Source of the DNA: Strigamia acuminata | Lineage: Eukaryota; Arthropoda; Chilopoda; Geophilomorpha; Linotaeniidae | Direction: 5' to 3' | Assembly: GCA_949358305.1 (NCBI GenBank) | Contig: OX442316.1 | Location: 16,804,001-16,864,000, forward strand | DNA length: 60,000 bases | In this document: positions 18,813 to 30,500 of the stretch, piece by piece | How the letters are laid out: each line of letters begins with the position of its first letter | Position numbering within the stretch: the first letter of the stretch is position 1 | Program-made: the position numbers and the translations under genes | The notes under the pieces: generated by a model | Told to the model about the DNA's origin: nothing | Seen by the model: only the letters and a program-made list of their open reading frames with translations | Databases searched by the model: none

Positions 18813-21570
18813 TTAACCGGCGTCACTCTGACTCTCGTCGAGCGGTTGTCCGAAGTTGCGCGCGATGCTGTCGGACAGCGTGCGCAAATTCTCCACGTGT
18901 ATGTCGTGGATGTCGTCGAAGTAATCGATGTCTATGTCGCTGGGCTCGGCGTGGAACAAATCCTCGTCGCTGACCATGCCCGCGCGGCAATTGTCGTACT
19001 CCAAGTCGTACATGGCGTTGAGCGAGTCGGCACTGAGCAGCTGGTCACTGTCAAAGATGCGGCTGCTCGCCCTGGACGACATGCTCGTGTCGTCCATGTC
19101 TCCGTCGTGGCCCGGGTCGTTGAAAATGGAGTTGAGGTCGCTGAGCGCGCCCTCGGCGTCCGTCAGTCCGGCCTCGTTCAGCATGGAAGCGTTGTCGAGC
19201 GTCGGGTCGTCGGTCGCGTAGCCGGGCTCCTCCTCCAGCAGCGGCTCCTCCTCGTGCGCCTCGTCCTCGCTCGACTCGGTCTCGCCCAGCTGGCCCTGGC
19301 CGCCCCTCGCCGCGTTCTTGTCCACGTCGCTGTCCAGGTTCTCGTACTCCGACTGCTCCTTGGTGGCGGAGCGCTGGCTCGCGTTGCGCTTCACCTTGCG
19401 CCCGACGCCATCTGCGAGCGGGATGTCGAGCGGGAAGCGGAAGCCCAACGGTTTGTTCCTACTATCCTCGGCCAGCAGGGGGAACTTGAGCAGCATGCGC
19501 CGCTCCACGGGGTCGTAGTGCAGCCCGATCTTGTCCATCATCTTGTCGTTCCTCTCGTTCTTCTCGCTCTTGTCGCACTTGTCGAGCTGCTGGCCAGGCA
19601 ACGTCTTGCTCGCCGCTTCGGTCGCCGCCCTCAGCACCACACGATTATTATTGATGTGGTCCTTGAGCTTGCTGTCATCCGCTGTCACCCGAAGACTCGC
19701 CTGGCCCAGCTCGGCAAGCACCTGGTTCACGTTCTCCAGCTCCTCCAGCGTCAGTCCGCCGGCGAACCCGTCCTGCTTGCTCCACGCCAGCGGCTCGATC
19801 AACCCGCCCGCGCTCGTGTCCTTCTCCTTCTCCTTGTCCGTCTCCGCACCCGCGTCTCCACGCCCTGGCCCCTGCTCCGCTTCCGGTTCGGCTTGCCCGT
19901 TCTCCTCCGGCGGCGCGATGTCTTTGGTCAAGTTGATGAGCGCGTCGCTGTCGACGGCGCCGCTCTTTTCGCTCCTGTCGCTCTTGCAAGTGCCGAGGTC
20001 GAGCTCGAGGTCCAGGTCGCGGTCCGTTTCCCGGCGTCCGCTGTTGGCCTCGATGAGCTCGCGACACGCTTCCGAAATGCTCTTTTTACAAGGCACCTCG
20101 TCGGGCGACGAGGGCAGCGAAGAGAGCGTTTCTTTCGACGAGCGGTCCAGACTTCTCTTGCGCGAGCCCGAGCCGGAGCCCAGGCTGGGCGAGCTGTGCG
20201 CGCTCGCGTCCAGCTCCCTGTTGGGCGCCCTCGACCGGCTGGCGTAGCTGGCCATGCCCGGGATGGAGCGCGTGCGCGGGTCGCTCAGGATCCTGGCCAG
20301 AAGTTGGTGGTCGAGGCTCTCGGCGTTGTCCGAGCTCGTGCGGTGGTCGCTGTCGGTGGCCGAGTCGAGTTCGCTGGCCGCCTGTCGCTCGCGCGCGTCC
20401 AGCTCGTTCCTCCAGCGCTGCGTGGACGGGGAGCGGCCGACGTGCGGGAAACTCTTGGCGCCGCCCTCCTGCGGCGTCAGTCCGGTCATCTTGGCCAAGC
20501 TGTCCCCGGACGAGCTGCCCGCCGCCACGGGCACGAGCATGGCTCGCGTGGCCGCGTCGCCGGCGGGCTGCGGGAACGCGTCGACCGGGTACAGCCACTT
20601 GGAGTCGCAGTGGACGGTGGCTCGGCGACTGCGCACGGGGCTCTGGTCCATGCGCAACCGGTCGGTGCGCGGGAAGCTCTCGACGGACGAGCTGGACGGC
20701 GAGCGGTTGAGCGACGAGATCTCGTCGGCCGACGAGTGGCGCGCGGCGGCCTGCAGGTCGCGGGCCAGCCCGGCGCCGGGCAGGCTCTCGTCGCTGCGGT
20801 GGCGCGTCTTCGACTTGTGGTGAAGGCGCTCGTCCGCCAGCTGCAAGTTGAGGCGCCCGAACGGCGGCAGCGCCTTGGCGGCCGCCATTATGTCCCTGGG
20901 CGGCGTGATGTACTTGCTGGGCCTCGAGTGCGAGTAGCTGCGCGGCGGCGTGCGCGACTGCAGCTGCGCGCGGCTCACGGGCAGGTTGTTCTTGTCGTCC
21001 GAGTGCCCGGTCTTGTCCATCCACGGCGGCGGCGTGTACTGCGTCGGGATTTCGTTCGTCTGCTTCGCGGGCTTCGACGCACGTGACTGCGACTGCGTGG
21101 TCCTCGCGGGCACCGGGTGGTTCTCGTGGTTGAAGGCCTGCCAGCCGGGCCCGTGCGGCGGGAGCGCCGGCGGTTGGTCCGCGGACGACCTGGACGTGCC
21201 GTTGTGCTTGTGCGAGTGTTTGTCTTGAGCGGTGGGTCGCAGTTGGATGCCGAACTGGTTGAGAATGGTTTTCTCCTGATTGTTGGTCCGCGAGCCGGAG
21301 CCGTGCCGATGGTTGTTGTGTATTTTCTCGTCGATGTCGCCCTCGTGGTGGTGGTGGTGGTGGTGGTGGAGCAGCGGCGCTTTGCGGCCCTTGTAGGGGG
21401 TCTCGTTGCCGGACAGCGACGAGGACACGTTGTTGCCGCCGTGTCCCTTTTTGATCTGCGCAACGAAGCTCAATGGTGTAGGAACGCCGCCAGGGACGAC
21501 GGTTCGTGGCAACCCGCTCGTCGGCCCGTTCGCGGTCTCCGAAGGAGGCTCCATCGCCGTCTGCTTGCGA
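18813..21570 (-). other. long GC-rich cytoplasmic tail of the cyclase
   Basis: After the C2 end (TYFLVSRK) the last exon continues for about 915 residues without any domain I recognise. It has an eight-His run followed by EGDIDEK, many Ser/Arg clusters ([10 protein letters not shown]), Glu-rich patches ([11 protein letters not shown]) and an Asp-rich end ([20 protein letters not shown]). Vertebrate ADCY1 lacks a tail of this size, while Drosophila rutabaga has a very long one. The exon is GC-rich and CpG-rich, unlike its surroundings, so all six frames stay open for long stretches; only the frame joined to C2 is taken as real. Confidence 0.8.
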
Positions 21571-24500
21571 CTCACGAGAAAATAAGTGGTCATTTCCCCC
21601 TTTCCTTTCACTTTCACTTTGCCCCGACATTGGAAGTCGTACGGATAGTTTTTCAGCGTTTGGTATACTTCTTCCGTCACTTGGGTGTGATTGGGTAGAC
21701 CCGTGCTGTCCATTCGGCTGAAACAAAATTTTCATCTAATTTTCATCTAATTTTCGTTTAATGAATTCAAGTTACCTCGCGACGTTAACGGTATTGCCCC
21801 AAATGTCATATTGCGGCTTTCTTGCGCCAATTACACCTGCCACAACGGGACCCACGTTGATGCCAACGCGAAGCATGAAATTGTTGTACGAATTTTCGTT
21901 GATGATGATCAACCTTTCCTTCATAGCAAAAACGAGCTCGACGAGTGTGCTCAAGCAACGACCGCCCGACTCTTCAACCTCATCCTCAAATTAATAAGAA
22001 ATTAAGAATATTAAGAAAATAAATAAATTAAACACAAACTATTCAAACAAACCTCGATTCGCATGTCGGGAATGAGTCCGACGGCGGCCATGTACGTGCT
22101 GCCGACCGTTTTAATTTTGTCCACAGATTTGAACCGTTCATCGTCCAATAGCTAAAAAAAAAGAAGAAAAAAAAAAGTTGAAATCAATTAATTAATAAAT
22201 CGAGGTGAAAAGCACAAACTTCGTCAAAATCGGCGATGATTTCATTTAATAAACGAAGGCACTCCACTCCCTGATTGTTTCCATCCAATTCAATATAAAA
22301 TTCATGAAAATTAGGAATAGAAACGAACATGACTCCGACTTTTGAATATGACTGATGATAAAGATCCTGCGAGCCAAAAAAAACCAATTCAAAAATGCAA
22401 TTCGAACAAACGTTCGAGTACACGACGCCCACCATGTTGTTTCGAAACTGATTGTCAAGAAAATGAGTTGCTACATGGGAAGGCAACAAATTGAATAAAA
22501 TTCTCTGGTTGCTTCTTTGGAGTGCATCCATATCCAATTTCTCTTCATTCGCCTGCAAACAAATATAAAATCAACATTTCCATCGAAATTCATCAACATT
22601 TAATCGTTAAATTAATTTCTCTCCTCACCTGAACTTGCCATAGGAAATCAAGTCTCGCTGTCCATTCAACTTGTCGCCCATGAATTAAAATTGCAAGCAT
22701 GAAATGTAAGATGACAACTACTTCGACTATGTACACGGGAATGTCGCTTCTGCACGCACAAACAAACAAATCAAGCCGTCAAATCCATAAATTAATGCGC
22801 ATCGATTCAACTCACTTGACGATGTGGTCGTAACACAGAAATAAATCAATATGCAAAAGTACAATAACCAAAATGTAAACAATCGCCATGGAAACGGCCA
22901 AAATCAATTTGATAACGACGGGCAAACGGAGGAAAATGGAGATTGCCAAGTAGCTGATGACGCAACTCAGCATGATGTATTGAGGCAACGGACACGAGCG
23001 GTGATCCAACGACCCTGCCGCTTCCGCCGCCGTTTTGTTGCATCCTTTTTCCATTGAGCATGTAAACTACAACAAAAAATAACTTAACACTCGTTTAGCT
23101 CATTTAAGAATAATAATACTTACAACATTGACCTGCGCGACTGTGTAGATCAGAATGAGAGAAAATATCGTAATTGATAAGCGCAGAAGAAAGGAACGAC
23201 TAAGATCCCAACTGATACACTTCAAATTAAATTCAATATTAATTAGCTATTAATTAATACGATTCAATTATGTACCTTTAATCTGGATGAAAGTAGAAGC
23301 ATTAAAAGCACCGATATCCACACGAACGCAGTAATGAAAAGCACCATCAAAATAACCGTCCTATACAAACAAACAGACATGAAAATTTTTTACTTTTTCT
23401 TTTATTCCATTTCATGCGCAAATTCACTTACTTGGGAAGAATGATCACTTGCACAGTGCCCAGTAAAATGAGTAAAATGAGAGCGCATAACATTCCGCTC
23501 GCAAAACTATGATCAACATCATCGTGATACTGCAAGCACATTTTACAATTAAATTTAATTAAATTAAATTAAATTTATCGAATTGTACGTACTAATTTTT
23601 CCCTCTTTTTGTCCCTGAAACATAAAGTGATGACGCTGACATGACTGGATTTCTCATGGTCCACACTTCGAGCCTCAATTGCCTGCGCTAAATATTTATT
23701 GACACGATTGGTTGGTTGATGATAAACGCTCGAATGCCTAATTGCGAAGAAACAAACAATTTAATACAAAATATTAATATGAATCCTAATCCTAACTATA
23801 TATTAAAAAGTAGTGTGTTTTTGATTGCACGAGGTCGCCTATCGAGTGCGATCACACTTTCCGTTCCGTTCAGATTTTTCAGCGATAAACGCTTTACGAG
23901 TGCGTTAATTATTTTAAAATTCTGGCAATTAATTTTCCTGGTTAATTCCTTTATTGCCTTCCTATTGCCGTAGTTAGTTTTGTGATCGCACGTTCCGTTA
24001 TCGAGCAGTTTTGATTTTTGAACTAAAGCGCCAACGCCAGCCAATGATCACACACTCAGTTTTATATATTTAGGATGTGTAAATAATGTTTATAAATTTT
24101 CTGGGAATTGCGTACCTTTTCTTGAAAGGCCTTTTAAACTTGTCAGTGACTTTGGTCTGAAAAATAAAAAGTGGAAAAATTAAATGAAATTAATTGATAA
24201 ATTAAATTGTAGTAAATAAATGGTTATAAGTAGTTGTGTGATTAGTGTATTTTAATTTGAATCGTTCAAACTTTACCTTCCGCCCCTCCTCCTCCTCCTC
24301 CAACATAGGTAAGCCAGATAATTGCAGTGTTACAGGACAATCACAAATGTTAACCTGGAAGGGTTTGGCAATTAAGTCAAGTGATGCTGGTGCGACAAGA
24401 CAAAGTGATTAAAAGATGACAGAAAAGAAAAGAAAAGAAAAGAAAAGAAAAGAAAAGAAAAAAGTAGAAAGAAAACATTTAAACGATATCACATTGCTGC

Positions 24501-27500
24501 CATTATACATTTCATTATTTTTAATTTTATTTATTCGTGTGACTGGTATGAAACCACACTTAACTGCGCTTTACACATGAAAAGTGCATTTTTACACATG
24601 ATCAGGGCACTTTTACACACGAGCAGGGCACTTTTACACGTGAATAGGGCATTTTTACACGTGAATAGGGCATTTTTACACGTGAATAAAGCATTTTTAC
24701 AAGTGAATAAAGCATTTTTACACGTGAATAAAGCATTTTTACACGTGAATAAAGCATTTTTACAAGTGAATAAAGCATTTTTACACGTGAAAGTGCATTA
24801 TTTCACTCGAAAGTGCATTTTTTCACACGAAAAGTGCATTTTTACACGCGAATAGGGCATTTTTACACGAATAGGGCGTTAGTACACGTGAATAGAACAT
24901 TTTTACACATGAAAAATGCCTTTTTACATGTAAAAAGTGCTGCTGGATTTATAGTATTTGAAAATCCCAAAGAAACGGGCCATTGGTTGCAATTTCTAAT
25001 TGATTAAATATCATCAATTAGAATGTTAATTTTTATCCGAGTTTTCACATTTAATGAGCAAACCGCAATTACATTCCACGACACGACGTTAAAATAACAC
25101 GTTCGCTCGCTCAGTGCCCAATTTGACACAGAAAAATGGCGGCTACCAAGTTTGGCAAATTGTCAACACATTTACTCCGCTCGGCTAGCTCGGCTGAATA
25201 AAAAGTAAAAACCACCAAACGGCGCCACAACATAAAAAGTCTAAAAATCCACATCGAAAAATAAAAAAATAAAACAAAATGGCGAATTCAGGAAAAAAAA
25301 AAAAAAAAAAAATTATTTTTCTTAACGCATGAAGAATTATGAATAATGAAGCAACAACGTTAGTGAAATCTTGAGAAATAAAGCAGAAACATGTCTCGAG
25401 GATGATGCAGTTTCCACTCATGTTTTATGCACGAGCTACAAACACATACACGACTCTAATTCTCAATTCATTCAACAAATTAAATGCAACCTTTCACATT
25501 CTTTTTTTTATTTTAATAACATTTTCCGACCAAATTTTCCAAGTGCGTTTTAATATTGACCCGTTTGCAGGTTCACCAGTGATCATCATCAACATAAACA
25601 TTTTTTTATTTTTATTTTTATGAATAATGTATTAAAAATAGAATTTTAAATTGCTCTTTCTTTTTATTTTATATTATATATGTGTGTACACGTTTTTAAC
25701 GCTGCAAATGCAATTACTGAAACTGGAAATTCGAATTCAAATTCAAAAGTAATTGTTATTTTATTTCGTGTCGTCTGTCGTGCATGTCGTTGACGTACGA
25801 GCGTGTAAGTTAATCCAAATTCAACATCAAAGAGTGTTCATAATAAATATATTTCGCATTAAAGCCGCTTCATCGTTTCGATTGTGATGTTATAAACTTT
25901 AATGCGATGCGACTTTAACTTCAAGTTTGTGTATGTTCTTTCTGGTCTACAGACAAGTTGTTCAGTGAAAGATGTTTATGTAGTCAACACATTTATAGAC
26001 CACCATCTGGTCATTTTCACATGCTCGTGTACAAATACTCTTTTAATCCTTGAGACGATCCAATTAAAATAAAATAAGAAATTTGGATAAATAATGGCAA
26101 AGTTTTGATGAAATTTGATACATTTTTGGCAAATGTTCAATAAATTTGATACATTTTTGACGAATTTTGATGAATTTTGATAAATTTTTAACGAATTTTA
26201 AATAAATTTGATACATTTTGAATAAATTTTGAATAAATCTGATGAATTTTGGACAAATATCGGCAAACTTAATAAATTTGATACATTTTTAACGAATTTT
26301 GAATAATTTAGATGAATTTAGAATAAATTTGATAAATTTTTAATGAATTTTGAATAAATTTGATAAATTTTTAATGAATTTTGAATAAACTTGATAAATT
26401 TTTAATGAATATCGACTAAATTTGATGAATTTTGGATAAATGTAGGCAAATTTTGGACAAATTTTGATGAATCTGGCAGTATAATCCCTAATCACTTTGT
26501 CAATTTGGTCGGAAACAATGTCAAAGCAAATTGTTTAATTGTTGAACGTAGTGCAGTAGCGTGTGTAAATGTGTACCTTTTTCGTTGAACCAGGTTTATC
26601 GTTAATGGTTGGCTGCATAGCCATGTTGGAGAATGGCACTTCCACGCTATACTTGATGGAATGAAGCAACTGCACCACCACGTTGGACACGTTCTTGAAC
26701 GAAAGTTTCCTACGTGTTGTGCTTCCAATAGCACTTCGAACCTGTAACGTGTTGAATAGCAGAGGCTACAAGCAAAAATAAACAAATAAATCAAAACGAA
26801 AAATAAATTCAAAAAAACCATCCTTCAAATCACCTTTCTCCGTCGAGGTGGTGAAACGATGAGCCAAGTTTGGACGTTATGTTCACGTAAATAAGCGTCA
26901 CGATCCGCTCCATTTCCGGGTTCAACCTCGTATTCACCGTGTAAAAAATCCAAAGTATCTTGAGTGATGTGTACACGCCTAACAAACCCAACAAACAACA
27001 AAATCAATAATTCAAAAAATTCCAAAAATCCAAATCATACCCAGCGATTCCACCGGCTTCCATGTGATTGGCCAATGTCACATCGTTGCTCCAAACATCG
27101 TATTGCCATTTGAGAAGTCCTAAAACACCGCATAAAACGCGTCCCGTGTGAATTCCCACTCGCATATTCAGCTGGACGTCTGTTGCTTCCACCACTGACC
27201 TATTCGCACAAATAAATCAATCGAACAATTGAAAAACAATAACTTCAAACTGTTAGAATTGTACTTACGCAATGGCATCAATCATGTCGAGTCCCATTTC
27301 CACCGCACAATGCGCATGATCAGAGCGAGGTTCGGGCAAACCGCTAACGCAGTAGTAGCAATCGCCCAGAATTTTAATTCGGAGACAATGGTTGTCCTGA
27401 AGCGAATTAAATGCAATTAATATCAAACACGATGTAATCGTTAGTCATCAAACATTAACATTATCAATCGCGAATCAACGTGGCATTTAATCGATTGATT

Positions 27501-30500
27501 GCGGCAAAAATCAAGTTAAACCTCAGTTATCGCTTAATTTATTATACGGAAAAACGTCGTGCATCGCCGATTTGATGACACGTCGGCGGAAATCAATTTT
27601 TCTTTTCAGCTTGGATGCATTCCTTAAGGTTTCGCTTTCGGAGAATCAAAGAAGCCATTGCAGTTGCACTTTTAAATTGTGGGCGTAAAAAATCAAATAA
27701 GTCTATTTGGAGGTGCCGTCACGCTCAACAAATTACAATAGGGGGCCGTCCATAAATTACGTAACGCCTCAAGGGGGGGAAGGGGTTTCAAATTGTATTA
27801 CGGTTTGTTACGACGGAGGAGGGGAGTTTTTTGCAATAATGTTACGTAACATTATTGAAATATTGAACATTGAAAAAACATATGAGTTTGCCTTGGAAAG
27901 ATGAAGTTTAAAAAGTCAAAAATACCTCTATTCATTTTAACAATATTAGCGAAAATGTAAAAGTGTGAAAATTACATTTTTAAAAATTCATTTTTAAATT
28001 CAAATTGAAAATTACTGAATTTGTATTATATATCAAAATTTGGGAGGTGGGGTGGGGGGGTGGTAGTCTAAAAATCCAAAAATTTGCATTACGTAATTTA
28101 TGGACGGCTCCTAGGTGCATTCAATCGTCTGAAATAACTTCTCTAAACAGGACATCACGTAAAAAGTACGTTGGCCCAACCTCGACGTTATTATCAGGCG
28201 TACATAGGTAACTATGAGTTTGCTCATCGGTTTAACAGAAGCCCAATGTTGGCAAAAGATCGGCTTATCATCGGTTTGCCAATCTAGGATCTACGAAGAT
28301 AACTGTCGACTTATCAATCATTACCAATCATTTGCCAACATAGGGCCTACGAAAGTACTGTTGGCTAGAATTCAACTCGATTTGAAATCGCTTCTTTGGC
28401 TTATAAAATTGACTCTCTCTTGGCTAGTGTTACCATATGTTGCAGGCAGCCATCTTTTTAGTTCAAGTGTGTTCAATGGAAAATTAATTCACTTCTTTAA
28501 GCGATTTAAGGAAAAAACAATTCGCCTTTTGAAGTTTGAATGCACCTTATGCAATTTCCATCAGCAAACCCAATAAAATTGCTATTTTTATTTTTAATTA
28601 TTTTCATACTTACGTTGGCTAGTTGGTCAAACCGACCAAATAATTCATTTAGTAGTCGAACTAATTCCTGAGCAGTGCACTGAGAGGCTAAAACTGTAAA
28701 TCCTACAATGTCTGCAAAAAGTATACTAGAAAAAGAAAAAGAAAAACGACTAATTAATTTCCTATTTAAAGTGTTTGATTTAACAGACTCGTGATTACAA
28801 TTTAGCATCTTATTTGCATTAGCAATCTACGCCCAGAGCTCTAATTCCAAATTACCGATAATCCACGTGACACTCGTGATCTAATGCTCATTACATTCTC
28901 AGCATCTAAGACCTAACTAATGTGAAACGAGCCGCTTTAAATGCCAACTCGCATGGAAAGTGATGGATGACATACCGAGCTATTGGGCATTCATAATTAA
29001 ATTGCATCAGCCAAAAGACAGAGAAACAATCAGCCGCATTTATTCTCTTCTCTTGCAAGTTGCAATCCTCCTTTTCTGCAATCATGTCACGCAATTCTAC
29101 CGGTCAATACTTGTGTTTTCATCTTTTTAACGGCTTTTATTCAACTTGACATGACCGGTTGGATGTTTTTGTGTTTCAGCTTCCGTCGTTGTGGCTCCCT
29201 TTGACGGCAACTTAACCTTTTTGCACTTCGCGCTGATAATTTCTCTTCGCATACACGTGCAGACGACCCTCGTTATAACAAACCGTGATGTAACGAATTT
29301 CTTGTTATAACGAATAGTTAACAAGTAAACCAAAAAAACTACGTTTTTGAAAAAGGCTTTTATGCTGTATCCCTGCGAAATTTGAATCCATAATAAAAAT
29401 TTGCCAAATGACAAATCGTTTTTTAGCAAATAAAAAAAAATATAGCTTAGATCAAAAAATTATCACCACCATTTGAAAGAGCAGCAAATTCTGCACAGGA
29501 AACATATTTTTAATTTTTTAAATCGTTCATTTTTCATATTTTTTGTTTTTATGGTCAAATTCAAATTTCTTACTAAATTGACCATGCAGTCGCCGGCTAC
29601 GATCGTAAAAAAACGTATTTTTTTTTTACCGGAAGTAGAACCACACAAATGTTCAAGGTAAGTTAAATAAAAGCCTTTAAAAATGGCTTGGTTGGTTAGT
29701 CGGTCTGCCATAGAACACCACGTTAAAAAATTTTGACATAACAAAATTTCGTTATAACGAACCGATTTCTCTAGCCCCTTGCGATTCGTTATAACGAGGC
29801 TCGTTTATTTTTATATTTACTTGCTAACTGCGAATTTGAAAAACACCAAAAAGTGTGCGTTGGTTTATATTGACGATTTTATTTTATTTTATTTTATTTT
29901 ATTTTATTTTATTTTGCTGGGAAAAGTCGATTTCTCTTTGCACTGCATGACCACACCATTTGCTGATCACTAACCTGACATTTTCGTGCTTCTGAATGTA
30001 AATCTTATGAAACTGCTGTTCCCGGGGTGCAATTATGTCTTCCTTCATCTCCATGGCAACGTGTTGTGGTAGCACTGACAACAACAAGCGTTCCTGTTGG
30101 AAGACAAACTTCTTTAATACAACCACGACCATCAAATCTTTTAAAATAAACATGAAAATACCATCAAAACACACAAAATTGATAAATAATCCCATCAATC
30201 CTATATCAATCCAATCAAGTGAAGCGAAAAAAAAAGAAAAAAAGCATTCATTCATTCCAATCCTAATCTTCTTCCCAGCTGGATCTAAACTCATTTAAAA
30301 CTGCAAGTTCTGGGGCGAGAAAAAAGATCACAAAAACCTTTATCTATAAATTGCCAAATCATGACACATCAAATTTCAAAAGAATTGTCAATAGATGGCG
30401 CTCAGCCCTTTCCCAACAACAACAGCGCAGAAGTCGATCTTCGAAAACCACGCGATGGACCTTTATAAGGTGTAAAAAGAGGTGTAAAAAGGTGTAAAAG

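Noticed and set aside
18789-21086. 765-codon plus-strand frame opposite the cyclase tail
   Set aside because: It is antisense to the confirmed cyclase exon, Val/Arg/Leu-rich from GC-skewed complement codons, and has no domain.
20086-21735. 549-codon minus-strand frame overlapping the cyclase tail
   Set aside because: It runs in another frame through the 21717 acceptor and cannot join the C2 domain; the 966-residue frame does so exactly.
24577-24855. Repeat protein FLHVNKA
   Set aside because: Same cause: a 21-bp array within a cyclase intron.
29463-29744. 93-codon frame inside the Tigger-like element
   Set aside because: No transposase motif; AT-rich filler of a non-autonomous element.
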